Assembly: GCA_028023455.1 (NCBI GenBank)
Contig: JAQFVV010000186.1
Span: forward strand, 2,322,700 to 2,386,699
Source: Epiperipatus broadwayi
Lineage: Eukaryota > Onychophora > Udeonychophora > Euonychophora > Peripatidae
DNA length: 64,000 bases
Direction of reading: 5' to 3'
Shown here: positions 36,359 through 49,875 of the stretch, one piece after another
Layout: each line of letters starts with the position of its first letter
Numbering within the stretch: position 1 is the first letter of the stretch
The notes under the pieces: model-generated
What the model was told of the DNA's origin: nothing
The model's database searches: none
Seen by the model: only the letters and a program-made list of their open reading frames with translations
Translations under genes and position numbers: made by a program

Positions 36359-37306
36359 TTATTTGAATTTCTCGATATCATTATTTATTTGAAGCCACCA
36401 GACATAACTATGCGCTAAAGCTTTTGCACGCACTATGCCCAGGTGACCTTGGTGAAGTAAACTTAATACCTTATCTCTACCTACTGGAAGTATAACAACT
36501 CTGTCCCCCATTACTATACATCCCCTACATATAGATAAGTTTTCTCTGTTAAACCAAAAACCCATCGCTAAATTATTTGGTTTACATTTAGGCCAACCTT
36601 TCTTAATCCAGGTTGTCAACAAACGATATTCTTTATCTTCGTTAGTCCACCACTTAACAGTTTCACTATTTACAACCTCGGAGTTCATGTTATCAATATA
36701 ATTCACCTCAAATTCACTCTCTATTGGCTCCTTGTCATCTGGTAACCTCAATAAAGCATCCGCATGGGAAATTTCCTTTCCCTTCTTGTATTTCAATATA
36801 AAATCATATGAACTCAATATATTATGCCATCTTAACATACGCAGATTTAAATGTTCTGAAGTTGCCCGGTCATTTCCGAAAATACCCAGCAATGGCTTAT
36901 GGTCAGTTATTATCTCGAATTTTCAGCCAAAAATAAATTGGTGAAATTTCTTCACTGCAAATATAATTGCTAGCACCTCTTGATCTATCTGGCTGTAATT
37001 TCTTTTTGCCTTCGACAAGTTCTGGATGCATATGCCACAGGGCACTCACATCTCTCTATTGGATGAGCTAGGACAGCATCTACTCCCCATTCTGATGCAT
37101 CTGCAGTAATTCTAACATCTTGATCGTTAAAATGCACTAACAATTTATCCGATATTAATAGATCTATTGTTTTTTCAAAAACTTTTTTGTGTGTTTCAGT
37201 CCAGTTCCATGTTTGCCCTTTACGTAATAATTCATATAACGGAGTTGCTACCATTGCCTTATTTTTCAGGAAAGGTTCGAAAAAAATTTATGAGACCTAG
37301 AAACGC
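36359..37306 (-). pseudogene. Gypsy RNase H and truncated integrase
   Basis: This continues the polymerase of the adjacent frame through two indels near 37255-37306 (FLGLINFFRTF is readable between them). RNase H reads VRITADASEWGVDAVLAHPI; a frame change near 37010 interrupts AYASRT, after which DQEVLAIIFAVKKF and ITDHKPLLGIFG follow, keeping the acidic residues. The last frame (36359-36892) ends in the integrase zinc-binding region, with GHLGIVRAKALAHSYVWW. The element stops at 36359: the integrase catalytic core and the 3' LTR are absent. RNase H would remove template RNA and integrase would insert the cDNA. Confidence 0.85.
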
Positions 37307-38446
37307 TCACAACTGTTTTATATTTTTAGGTCTTACTGCGTTTTTTACTGCCCGAACTTTGTCATTCAGAGGGCGCTTTCCTTTATCTGAAATCGTATGA
37401 CCTAGAAAATTTAATTCTTTTGCTTCCCATACACATTTTTCTAATTTTAGTTTTACACTTGCCCTATTCAACCTATCACATATTTTTAAAACTCTACTTT
37501 TCAAATTTCCACTAGATGTCGCCATTATTAATATATCATCATAATATGGCGTCACCCCTTCAATTCCTTGCAATATCATATTTAACTTTGCCTGAAAAAT
37601 ATTCGGTGCTGTAGTAATTCCAAACAGCAAACGATTGCATTTATATAACCCAAAAGGTGTGGTTAATGTTAATATTTTTGCTGTGTTCTCTGTAACTTTA
37701 ACCTGATGGTACACAGAGTTTAGGTCTAATTTAGCAAAATATTTTGCCTTTGACAAATTTTCTAGTATTTCGCATACATTAGGTACCAGGTATGCACCTT
37801 TATTCAAATATTTGTTAACTGTAACATGGTAATCGCTGCACAATCTAACTTCCCTATCTAGTTTTGTTATTACCACAATCGGTGTGACCCATTCTGCCTC
37901 CTCTACTGGGTTTAATACACCGCTTGCTACTAAATGTTTTAACTTGTCTTCTACCTTTTGCCTTTGTGCAAAAGGGATTTTACGTGTCTTGCACATTACT
38001 GTTCTTACATTATCCGCTAAATGTATTTCTACTGGGTTTGTTTTAATTAAGCCCAGATCTTGCGTAAATAAGTCTGGGTATAATTTTACCATTTCTTTTT
38101 CTGTCGAAATCATTTTTACAATGGAAAATTGTATTCCCAAGTGTCTAAACCATTCTCTCCCTATTAACAGGCTTATTTTTTTCTCAACTATATAGATTGG
38201 CAGTGTAAATTCTTTCTCTTGAAACACTATTCGAGCATCTACTTTTCCCATTGTTTTAATAGGATTCCCATTATCATCTTTTTCTTTGATGTCCACATTC
38301 TGTATTTTTACTTTTGTGTTGGCTTTTGATATTTCTTTCCAATCGTTCATACATAGCAGCGATATACCCGACCCACTATCAACTTCCATATTTAGCTCAC
38401 TATTACATATTTGTACTTTTACCATAAATTGGTCTTGCATAGGCAT
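37307..38446 (-). pseudogene. Gypsy protease and reverse transcriptase (379-residue frame)
   Basis: One open frame carries an aspartic protease with NMEVDSGSGISLL near residue 20, then the reverse transcriptase: TPIVVITK and VRLCSDYHVTVNKYL near 190, YFAKLDLNSVYHQV near 235, FGLYKCNRLLFGITTAPNIFQ near 265, and YYDDILIM with the catalytic aspartates near 305, ending in LNFLGHTISDKGKRPL. The fold, spacing and K02A2.6-like wording put it in the Ty3/gypsy group. The frame is intact, but its neighbours on both sides are shifted, so the polyprotein as a whole is dead. It copied the element's RNA into DNA in the particle. Confidence 0.88.
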
Positions 38447-39251
38447 TATTATATTTTTTTTAATATTAGTTTCTTTATATCTATATCCTTTTTCTTGTAT
38501 ATATCTTTTTTACAAGGCTTTTTGCATATTGCTGCTAAATGACCTTTCGCCCCACAATTGTAGCAGCTTTCTTTTTTCCACTTGCACTTCTTTGATATAT
38601 GCCCTGCTTTTCCACAGCAGAAACATTTTATTAATATTTTTTCTTCAGTCCTTTCCTGGTAATTTTTTTTAAATTTTATATATTGCCATTTTACTGGGCT
38701 CTTCAGCTTTGTTTCTAAAAGAGCAAGCTTGCTCTATTATTGCCTCATAAGCCGTTCCCTTTTTAATAGCTTGTTCATACGACAAATCAGCTTCAGTTAA
38801 TAATGTTTGATGTAGACTTTTGTCCGCCATTCCCCATAATAACTGGTCTAGTAAAGCCTGTTCCACAAAATCTATAGTCGCAATCTTTAGCTAACTGTCT
38901 TAAAGCTATATTATAATCTTTTATTTTTTCTTCTTTGGCCTGCCTACGATTTCTAAGAGCTAATCTGGCAATGTGTTTAGAGGGCCTCGGACTAAAATAG
39001 TCCATTAATTTTTTAATTAATTCTTCAAAATGTACTCTGTCCGTTACTGGCCCGTCACCTAATTTATTCACCATTTCAAAAACTTTTCATCCAGCTAAAC
39101 ACAATAGAGCTGCCACTTTTTTGTCATTTTCTGTTATGCTGTTTAGCTTAAAAAAAATTTCTAACTGTGTGACGTATAAAGGCCATTCGTGCTGGTTTTC
39201 TATCCCAAACTCCGTAATATTGCTTTGCCCCAACAACACTTTACAACTTTA
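38447..39251 (-). pseudogene. Gypsy gag with two CCHC knuckles
   Basis: The minus-strand text starts about 39251 (LLGQSNITEFGIENQHEWPL) and meets one in-frame TGA near 39083 before EMVNKLGDGPVTDRVHF. A frame change near 38880 separates DYRF from LLDQLLWGMADKSL. Close to the C-terminus CFCCGKAGHISKKC and CYNCGAKGHLAAIC (38500-38625) are perfect CX2CX4HX4C zinc knuckles, which bind the packaged RNA. Protease follows directly. Similar in layout to, but clearly a different family from, the gypsy at 54-58 kb. Confidence 0.85.
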
Positions 39252-42200
39252 GTATTCTCGGCTGAATTTGCGAAAATTCTCTCTATATATCTTTTCACTC
39301 TGCACATAGTTCATATGCGGCTGATGACTGCACCAACTTTATAATGTATTCACCCCATGAGAGAAATGACAGGGACAAACAGCGTACAATAAATTACTAA
39401 AAATGATTTAAATTAGTTTCACAAATAAACAACCAGCACGAGAATTATTAATTACTAAGTTTTATTTAGTTAATTGTATTAAACGTTTACATCAGTTTAA
39501 CGTAACCCTATATAGAGCCCTGAAGGCATACAAAATAATAAAAGATCGGAAGGATCTGTTATATTTACCCCTAGTCGGATTTTTGAAACTTCCGATCTGA
39601 TAATCTAGGTTTTTCTCCCTCATAAGTTCTGATCAGCAAAATATAATTATTAGCTCTGATCTCAATCAGGCAAAACAGCAAAAAGACCCATGCTCCTCTT
39701 CTACACGGTTTATATAGTCCTGCCTGATTTTTTATCAGTTCCTTTTAATCTCTGCTTCTTATCTTTTCCAATTGTCTAAATATTTTATTTACACAAAGTT
39801 TGACTTTCTAAATATTTTTATTTATACAAGTTTAAGTTTAACATATATATATATACACTTCTGGAGTAATATTTACAAAGTTATATTTATTTCACCGTTA
39901 AACACAACAATTTTATCTAGGTACAATTTGATACTCGTAATTATTTCTAAATTATCTTTACGTGATATTATCAATTATGAGATCTACTTATCCTGTTATC
40001 AAGATTACATAACCTTTAACATTAAACAAATACCAAAATATTTGCTCAATGGCATTAGAATACTAAGACACTTGTCCTTATTAAATATGTAAATATTCCC
40101 ATGACTAACAATAATACTTAAATATAATAAAACATCTATAATTATTAAATTTAAGTTAATCTAATTAATAAGTTATACTATCATTTTATTGTATATTGAT
40201 CTTTTATTATTATTACTTTTATAGGATTATAATTAATAAGAATAACCATAATCATAATATTATACTGCGGAGATCTCAGGATTATTATTAATTTTTAAAT
40301 AGCTATTTATTCCACCTATAAGATATCAAGAGGGATTTTACTTAACTCTATAGGTAGGGTATCAATTAAGAAAAGATTTATAATGTTAATCTATAATTAA
40401 AATTATATTACTATTTTATATTTATGTTCCCTAATACTTAATAAATATTGTTATCTAAATTGTAATTATAATTCACAACTCTAAATCGTAACTAATTCTA
40501 ATTATGATTTTCTATAAATAAACAAACGTTAATAAATTTGCAATATATTTTATCAATGACTTCTGTCATCAAGGCAGTTTGCAATAATTTAAGATCCCAT
40601 TTAAGAAATGTTTTCCCAAATAATTGTTATACAATATCTTGTAGTGAATTAATTTCTTCTCCAAATCTTAAACTGTATATTTTGGTTAATGTGTATATTA
40701 CAATTCATATTTTCTGATGATGGTGAAGTGATGATGATTCTAACAAAAGAAATGCAACTCTAAATACTTTAATATTATTTACAAGATCTTTCAATAATTA
40801 TTTTAAACTACTAAGTAACTTAATAAATAACAATATTAATGACATGATAAAACAATATAATACAGTAACATATATAAGCATTTGAACATTTCTATTGCCC
40901 TTAATTATAATATTTAAAATTAAAAACTGCCTTCTCATATAATAGGGTGTTGTTATATTTAATTTTATTTCTTATATAAGAAAGTCATGTGTATTTATTA
41001 AATAATCAGTCCCCCTTTTATGGATTTGATTTACACTCATTACCCCTTATAGATTATGCTTCAAAATATAAGAAGATTCAAAATATTGGTTATTGTTTTC
41101 TTTTTTAACTACAATGATTTTATTGCAATACTATGAAATATCACATATTTATCTATTTTATGATATTTATCATTGGAGCTTTCATTTACCTTTTACTAAG
41201 AAGATATTATTATGATAATCATGAAATTATTAATTAGTTTACGGATATCACACTCGATTTTCCTATGGTCTTATTATCAAACTATAAAAAAATGCAACAA
41301 ATGAGACTTTTATACTGTACAGTCAAATAGGACAACTTATTTCCACCTGAACTAATTTCCATTTACAATTTATGATATTAAGCTAAATGTTCATATACCA
41401 CTCTTTGGTGCATCCTAAAATAAAAATTCCTATCTTCATTTTATATAAACAACTTAGTTATTATCCTCCTATTTCCAATCCATATCTGTTTCATACCTTT
41501 TTTATAAATAATCACCTATAAAGAATTACAAACTACAATTAGTTATGACTCTATTGCAGTTATATTAAGTTATTAATGGTTAAACATAAAATCAAAATTT
41601 AAATATCACCATTTATCATTTTCAATATTATATTCGAACATAAATATATCCCCTCTTCCTATAATACATATATGTAACTGCTTTTATCTGTGTATTCCAC
41701 TAGCTAATTGTTGATATCCATTTATTTTAATTATCGAACAATATTTAATAAAATAAAAACTTTAAACAATTAATTGCATAGGTAAACAAATCAAATTAAT
41801 TATTAGTTTCCTTATCTATTGACTTATCCCCCCATATTGATAAGGATTATTTGAAAGTATAAAATTAAACTATGTATGTTTAAATATTGTTATAAGTTTT
41901 TTTTTCTCTTTAAAATACAAGTTCATCTTTAAAAAAAAACTTTAATTTTTAATAGTATTCCAAACACTTCAACCTAGTTATGCATCAACATTCCTTTCAC
42001 TTTTATTCCTTTTGTTCTCATAAGACAATCATCAAAACTAAAATTCCACCGCCATCGGATTATTCACAATGTTTTGATTTCTTTTTTGCCTTCTTAACAA
42101 TCAAAGGCTATTTTTAACTTGGATAATATATATTTTATTTCGATTCCTCTTGCATTTATTATACTTCTCTTTGTATTATTCCTTATGTACTCTTTATCAA

Positions 42201-42604
42201 TGTTATCATTCAAGATAGAGCATTTTACAGCTCCTTAAAAGTAGAATGACATTATCTTCAATATACATTTTATATTATCCAATAAGCTAATGTTTATTCC
42301 ATTAAATTATTCAACTCTTTATGATCCATTACATATTTATTCTTTATTAATTGTCTTCAGTGATTATTTAATTCCTTATACTTATCTTGTTTTTTTTTTC
42401 ATTTACAGTTTTGATAAATAATTCTTTCATTTTCTGAGCAGACCGCTATGATTTATTTCAAGTATAAATATAATTTTCATTTAAAATTTTGCATTTGCCT
42501 TGTATTACATCCATTCTTCTAACTTTTAATCTTTCATTTACCATATATATAATTCATCATAAAATTTTGATATACATGAAAGTTATACTAAAGCTAACAA
42601 TGAT
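39252..42604. other. Gypsy leader region, then AT-rich non-coding sequence
   Basis: The first few hundred bases upstream of gag (to about 39770) should hold the leader and 5' LTR, being less AT-rich than what follows; without the other LTR its limits cannot be set. From 39780 to 42480 I see only AT-rich text, poor in G on the plus strand, with no supportable gene. The 106-codon plus frame at 39772-40092 is low complexity. Confidence 0.45.
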
Positions 42605-43330
42605 CTATTTATATCTTTTTATATCATTGAAATTTTCATTCAGATAAACTTTTATATGTTCTCTTGTAATATTAGGTCCACTTTTCCATATGCACATCTT
42701 TCCATTATTATTAGTTACTATTTTAGTTTTAATTATCTTTAAATATATATACTTAACTCTGTCAGAAATAATTTTCTTTTTATTCATCCATCGATTCCGA
42801 CTTAATCTTGTCCAACTATTATGGCAGCTACGATGCATAAATATTTTTTCTTGTTTATTAATTAATTTATGTATTAAACTAATACCCATGGTGTTTTCCT
42901 CAAGTTCATTTTTTACTTTACAACACTTTGCCATAAATGTACTACTTTTGCCTTTCATTCTTCTAATATTTTTTACCATATAATGACTCCAAGATATTTT
43001 CAGAAAACTATTAAATTGTTGAGTTCACTAGTAAAGACTTGACTTTCGGTTACTCCTGCATTTTAACAAAAATGTTATAATATATATAATTTTAAATTCT
43101 TAAGTAGATCATAATTACTTTTTAAAAAAAAAAAACTAAAATAATTTAAACAAACTTTTAGAAACAAAACAAGTTACTTTTTCCTCTGCTCTGTAATCTT
43201 TTTTTTATATCCCCATTTTCCCTTAGATTTTTTCTTCTTAAAAACATCATCTGCTGCTGTTAATTTATTCCCTATTACACTTTCCCATTGGTCAATTCTT
43301 CTACTCACTAGTACATGTATTTAACTATTT
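42605..43330 (-). pseudogene. Unrecognised coding-like relic
   Basis: A 124-codon minus-strand frame (42605-42979) begins MVKNIRRMKGKSSTF and contains FMHRSCHNSWTRLSRNRWM; its frame stays open upstream only to a stop near 43025. A second frame (about 43190-43330) reads VSRRIDQWESVIGNKL and ends in a run of lysines before a stop. Both look more like protein than the AT-rich surroundings, with a mixed residue composition. I recognise no family. They could be parts of one decayed transposon protein or an old host exon. Confidence 0.4.
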
Positions 43331-46300
43331 TTAAAACAAATATTACCTCTTTAAAATATTTATTAGTAATAAAAAGCAATACCTTTCATGAACTTAATAA
43401 CACTACAATTTAAATCATTTTAATTTTATTTTTATACCAACTAAATCTAAGATTATTTTTATGAACTTTTAATCACTAAAATTCATAAATATTAATTATT
43501 TATTTTTAAATATAAATTAAGATTTCACCAGAAATAGTCATTGCTTTATAATAGATGCACAAAGACATGATTATCTATCTATATAATGCATATTTTTATT
43601 AAAATATCAGATTTGAACTTTACTATAATTTTAAATATCAAATTATTACTTATTATAAAATATTAATTTATATTTTATTTTATCTTTTATATACTTATGA
43701 AAATAAATATTTTACACAGGATTTATAGCATTTATGTTACTTTAAATTAACAAAGCCCAAGTTCAAACCCTAAGATAACTAAAATGACTGATTTTTCATA
43801 GCTTACTAAGTAAATATTTTTAACTGTATAAAATTCAAAATTATATCTCTTAAAATTTATTCCCAATTTGTTTTATGATGGGGTCTACCAATAAAAAAGC
43901 ACAATATATATATATATATATATATATATTGTGCTTTTTATATATATATATATTGTAGCCTTTGGGTTTGCCCAAAGTTCCATTAGATTTTAGACTTAGT
44001 TATGTATGACAGTGTTTGATAAAATTTTCCTCATGAGCTATATATTTTCTTTTAACAGAAGCTTTCTAGCCAATGCTAAGTTTGAATCAAAGTCTTATTT
44101 TTATGGATTATGTAATTTTACTTAGTACGCAAACTAAATATTTAATCATAAAAGTTTATAAACAAAAAATTATTTTATTTAGTATTGATTCATAAGGTAA
44201 CTTAAAAAATCCAAAGACATAATTGAAAAGTTTATGAGTTGGCAATGTTTATGAATTATTTTAATGGTTTGGAAATTGGAAAGGGGGGGGGTGAAATTGT
44301 GAAACTACTTTGGGGGAATGAAAATAGACAATTGTAATTTTACAATAATAAGTTAAAATGCAATAATTAATAAAATCAAATTGTCATAGAAAAAGTCAAG
44401 AATTAATCAAAGTATTGAGCAATCGGTTTAACTAGAATTGTATGTGTGTGCTGATGCGTATGTGTAGATTTAATTATGAGTTTTAATTATAGGGTTAATT
44501 ATTGACTAGTAATTATCGTATTATCTCATTGGAAAGCTCCTTTAAAGAAGAATTAATTTGTTTCGATAATTCATTCATAGTGGCCAATTTTCAGTCAAGA
44601 TTCTGGGTTTGAAGTTAGGTTGTTATGCATTTTTTATTTAAAAAAAAAAGTTTTTCTTTCATTTTATTCTTTCAAAGGAATATCCATGAGCAGAAAAATA
44701 CTAAAAAAAACCACATGATGTTTGTGAAGTGGGAATGTATAATTTTAAAAAAACATAGGTAATCAACCAATTAAAATATAGATAAATGGTTTAGGAGGTC
44801 AATCATTCAGGAGGAGAAGGAAAGGATTCCTAGTGTATAAAAGGTTAATCTGTCCTTTAGAAAGGGTTAGTCATCATCGGTTATCTGGAGAAACCTCGTC
44901 GGGTTCAGTAAGCAATTTTTCAATACAAAAATTGTAAGTTTGATATTAATTTTTCTGTTGTTTCCTGAATGAGAAACTTCATCACATTTTATAATATTGT
45001 TACAAAATGAGTTGTGAGTAAATTTCTATATTAGGCACATCCTTTCTTTTTCAAAAGTTGACCAACTTCATGATTTTTCTTTCATCCAAATGTACCCAAT
45101 TTATCAGTGATTTGCAAGTAATGAAACTTAAACTGCAGGAGGAATTTTGCTCAGGAAAAATCAACAAAATGCTGTGTTTTATGAATAATTATTGCAAATT
45201 TAATTTTATTAAATTTAAAAGAGTTAACTATTTGTATTATCCAAAATTTTGAGAGAAAACTCTGATTTCTTAAAATAATGTGGAACTGAACGCGAAAATC
45301 CCATATGAAGTATAAAATCATTGTAAATGGAATGAGAAATACATTGGTAAATGGACTTCCTAATGATGAAGCTAAATTAATTCATTATACAGGTCAAAAC
45401 CTAAAAGCTGGTTATCTTCAACTATAAAAATGCAATTAATGCCAAGAACCCAAATAGATTAAGGATTATAACAAAATGAAAATTTATTACATTCCATTAT
45501 AAGAATTGATCATATATAAAGTTATTCCTTCAATAAAGGCATTGGAAAAATAATCTGCAATTAAAACGGACTTGGATTTTTGTCCTAAAACTCAAAACAT
45601 AAATGATAAGTCTCAAGGAGTGCTTCAATGAAATAGACCAGAATTTCTCAAGGAATTATCTAATATATGTGTGCATATGGAACAAAATCAAATAAGATAA
45701 CAAACCAAAATTTAAAGTAAGAATCTGCAGTAAGATGGGGAGATCAAAAGGATAATCTGGGAAGACTGTTTGAGTATAATTTTATTATATGTTATTAGTT
45801 TCTTATATTTAATCTAAAAGAAAAGAAAAATTTAATCTAAAAGAAATTTTTTTTTAATTATATATATATCAGTGCAAAGTTAATCTATGTTAAGGTTGTT
45901 TTCTTCTTTCTTTTCTTATTGAGTAGATAAGTTACTATCAAATAATTTTGTATGTGCCTTATTCCCAATAGTAATTTGTTGCTTTACATTTTTTTAATGG
46001 AGAGAGTGAGAGATATTGTTAAATGAAATGTTTTTAATTGGATCAGGTATTATTATCAAATACTTAGGCTTATTGATATGTTTTATAAAGATTGTGTGAA
46101 TGTTGTGATAAAATGTCATCATTATGTGATAAGTTAATACGCATTTCTTATTATTATTGTAAAGTTAAAGTGAGTTAGATATAAGCTAATTAAGGCTTGA
46201 AAAAAATTGTTAGCTAATGTTTTAGTATACTATTTTATGAGAGGAGTGTATATGTGAAATTTTTTACTTGTACAAATTGGTGTTAGACTCTTGTACACAT

Positions 46301-47276
46301 GGATGGACAAAGAATCCCCATCAAGCTAGTGTAGTCGTAGTTTAGCTCACTCACTAAAATATTGATTCAATTTTTATAAAGTATTTAAATGCAGTGGAGG
46401 AGTTTCCCACTTGGTTATTTTTTACTCCATAAGATGATTTCTTTATTGATGGTGAGAGGGTGTTAGGTAAACCCATGTCATGTCTTTGATTAGTGAGAAA
46501 TCCTAGCATACCTCAACCTTAGTGAAAAGGTATTTTCTTTTATTTGGGTCACTGCCTACCCTCATATTAATGTTGACGTTTCTTCTGAGTGTATGAATTC
46601 AGATACAGTAAAGGATTAGTTTTAAATGTTGGTTACAGGGTCATAAAATTGTTTTGATATCAGGATGAGTGCAGATAGTATATGGGCGATTATTATACTG
46701 AATCATTGTTTTAATTAAATATTTTAATGAATTAATAAGAGCCAATAATAATAATGAAGTTAAACATTAAACTTAAGAGTTAAATAAGACCTGAGAATAT
46801 AGTAAGCGGTGCATATATAAAATCATCTAGAAAGTATATTCACAGCCAGTTGAGAACTTCACTGGATTATGGTAAGAACATTGACATAGATTGTATTCAT
46901 GTAAGATAATGATTAAGCTAAGTACCAATTTCTTAACACTTGGAAAGTAACTTGATTGCAAGAAAGTAAGCAATACTCAAAATATCCCCATTGTAAAGCA
47001 CAAGGTGAAGAAATATTAGGTTAAAATAATTAATGGGAAATTATTAAATTTTATTATCGGGAGCATTATTTTTGGGAGTAATAGGGTAATTAGAAAATAA
47101 ATCAGTAATTGAAAGCATTAAGAATTGGGAGAGAAATTTAATGCTCACTATATCTTAATTACAAAAAAAATGATGAAGGTAAATATTATTGTTATATATA
47201 TATGGTTTTTAATATTATTACTCCATGGCAATTGTGATTCCCTAGTGAATAAGAATTAAATAAAATGTCAAGCATT
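43331..47276. other. AT-rich sequence without recognised genes
   Basis: Nothing beyond the AT hairpin at 43894-43939, a run of nine G at about 44283-44291 and short low-complexity frames. The text at 46290-46620 is less AT-rich and may be another dispersed repeat, but has no second copy here. Confidence 0.5.
43894..43939. repeat. Perfect AT-cored hairpin
   Basis: AAAAAGCACAAT, an alternating AT tract, then ATTGTGCTTTTT form a perfect 46-base palindrome; a second AT tract follows at once. Confidence 0.85.
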
Positions 47277-47372
47277 GGTGGTCGAGAGGTCAGAACAGCT
47301 GGCTTATAAGCAGTTGTCCCAGGTTAGCGGGTTCACTTGCCAGCCGATGCTATGACACATGAAAAAAAAAGA
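47277..47372 (+). mobile_element. tRNA-derived SINE, second copy
   Basis: It reads GGTGGTCGAGAGGTCAGAAC (A-box region TGGTCGAGAGG), an anticodon-like stem GCTTATAAGC, a B-box-like GGGTTCACTTGCC, and then the tail GCTATGACACATG plus nine A. The last part is shared with the insert at 4576-4678. The head resembles serine/leucine-type tRNAs. No clear target duplication was found. Confidence 0.8.
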
Positions 47373-47739
47373 TTGTATTCTATAACATCACAAAATTAGC
47401 AGTTTATTTAGGGATTATTTTTTTTATCATACGGATTAAGAATCGGGGAAAGTCATTGGAATTATGTAAATATTATTTTATTGATTTATATTTGATAATA
47501 AAAATTGTTGTTTTTTAGAATAAAATTTTATGTAAGTCTCAGTGTTTTGTGGTTTACTACAATCTAGAAATTTCAAATCCAATCTTGCATCAATACACTG
47601 TTATTTATATTTAACAATTCAAAACAAAGATGTGAATGTGATGTATTATGGCTTCTCCTTAAACAAAGTCAAGAATATCTCAGCAATTATGCCCAGATAA
47701 ACCTGTTAGCCACTTTCTTTTACATTCCCCACTCTAAAT

Positions 47740-49875
47740 TTACCCATAATCTGCTCTATCCCATTTCCACAACATAATTTTTGTCAACTCTATAACCTTT
47801 ATATCTAAATCCCCCTTATCTTTTCCCAAACCCAGCATAAAAACCAATAATTCACTTTCTGTATAATCACTCTTTTGATATTTATTTTTCCACAACTTCA
47901 TTATATGTACCCTTTCTGTTTTCAAACATTTACATTCAATTAACAAATGCCTAATATTTTCAATTCCTTCCTTACATAATTTACAAAATAAATCACCCAT
48001 ATTTTTCCATTTACATGTATATTCTATTGTAGCTAAAGATCCCATTCGAGCCTTAAACAATAAACTACTTTCCTTACTATTATCATATATTAACTCACAC
48101 CTAATAGTCTGTTTATTTCTATATATATTTAAACTCTTTTTACTCTCCATACTATTTCTCCATCTCTCTAACTCCCTAGTCTTTATTAATAAATTTATTC
48201 TTTTATCCCATTCCTTACTACTATAACACTCAATAATCCTCTTAACACAATCATCCCATCTTTTGTACAAATATACTGATATAAATTCTTTATCCAAATC
48301 TTTTGCATACCGCATTACCTTTCTCACCCATCTTGTTACCTGCCCTTTACTCATAACCCAATTAAATACTATTTTAGCTATTCTTTTATTATCCATAAAC
48401 TGCAATCTACCAAACATTTTCATTTTACTTTTTGCATCTCTCATATGAAAACTTGACCATCCCATTTCTCCTTGAATTGCCTCCCTTGCTGTCCATACTT
48501 CTGCATCCAATGCATGTCTTCCTACTTCCCTTTGAGCTTTTTCTAAATAATCTAATATCTTTTTACTAACATATAATGCATCATTACCATATGTTAACCC
48601 TGCTACTGCAACTCCTTTCCATATAATTCTAGCTACATCATATTTATTATATGAAAATACTGTTAATTTCTTTATCAATCCCTTTCTTTTCTTTGCTTCA
48701 TTTATCAATTTTTTCTCCCATTCATCCAAATAATTTTTCTGATTACTTAAAATAATTCCCAAATAACTATATCTATTCACCACACTTAACTTAATATCTC
48801 CCAATAAAAATTCTACATCTTCTCTTTCCTCAGTATTAACCATCATTATATTTGATTTTTCTTCACTAAATTTAATCCCCATCTCTTTACCCACCCTTGC
48901 ACATGTCCTCAACATAACTTCCATATCTTCTCTTTTTTCTGCACACAAAAATATATCATCTGCAAAAAAAAGACCTGACAAAATATATACTCCCTTACTA
49001 CCTATTAATGGTATCTCTATCCCTCTTCCTATTGCTCTTTCCATTTCACTCAAATACAACACAAACAAAATAGGTGACATAGGGCATCCTTGCCTTAGTC
49101 CCACACCATTTTTAACTTTAATTGATTCTATATTCTCTAATTGATATATATATAATAATTATTTTCATATAATTTCTTAATAATATCTATTAAAGCTTCA
49201 TCCATTCCCAAATTTTCTAAACTTATCCATAATCTATTTCTATTTACTCTATCATATGCCTTCTCTATATCTATAAAACTCATATATAACTGTTTATCTG
49301 CATTCCTACTCATATCCAAAAGTTGTGTAACTACAAATAAACTATCTCCTATACGCCTATCTAATCTAAAACCTCCTTGCATTTCACCCACTACATTATT
49401 CCCTTCCATCCATTTTACAACTTTACTAGCCACCATATACGAGAAAACTTTATATAAAACTGATGTTACCGCTATCGGTCTATAATTATTCAACTTTCTA
49501 TGATCCTTACCCTTTCCTTTAAATAATAACCTTACTCTTGTATTAATCCAACTATTTGGGAAAACTCTATTCTGTGCCATTTTATTAAAACAGGATAATA
49601 ACTTTACTTTTGCCCTATATCCTAAATTCATTACCATCTCTGCTGCCCATCCATCTAAACCTCTTGCCTTCCCACTTTTCAATTTCTTCTCTACCTCATT
49701 TAGTTCATTTTCTGAAAAACTAATATTCCCATTACTATATTCTTTTATATTTTCTAATATTCTATCATTCACATCTAACATCTTTTCTATATTCTTTACA
49801 TAACTATTTAAGATTCTCTCTAAATCTTCTCTAGAACTACACTCAGTTCCCTCATCATCTAATAATACTAACTCT
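47740..49875 (-). pseudogene. Non-LTR LINE reverse transcriptase, nearly intact
   Basis: Two minus-strand frames, 49137-49875 and 47740-49136, make one polymerase of about 710 residues broken once. Motifs in order: GKARGLDGW, NNYRPIAVTSVLYKVF, GGFRLDRRIGDSLFVV, SFIDIEKAYDRV (motif A), GLRQGCPMSPILFVLYL (motif B), LFFADDIFLC (motif C with both aspartates), then YLGI, and near the C-terminus a CX2CX8HX4C cluster (CKLC...RHLLIEC). The break lies in a TA-repeat at about 49141-49155, as expected of repeat slippage. The endonuclease is missing because R1 sequence joins at about 49876. Clade unassigned: not the RTE type seen elsewhere here. Among the youngest coding relics in the window. Confidence 0.88.

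Noticed and set aside
38286-38672. Plus-strand frame of 128 codons
   Set aside because: It is antisense to the gypsy gag-protease region, and its hydrophobic composition follows from the antisense of lysine-rich coding.
42690-42983. Plus-strand frame of 97 codons, leucine and isoleucine rich
   Set aside because: It lies opposite the better coding-like minus frame at 42605-42979 and looks like an antisense shadow.
44283-44291. G run as a polypurine tract of a plus-strand LTR element
   Set aside because: No LTR pair or coding text accompanies it.
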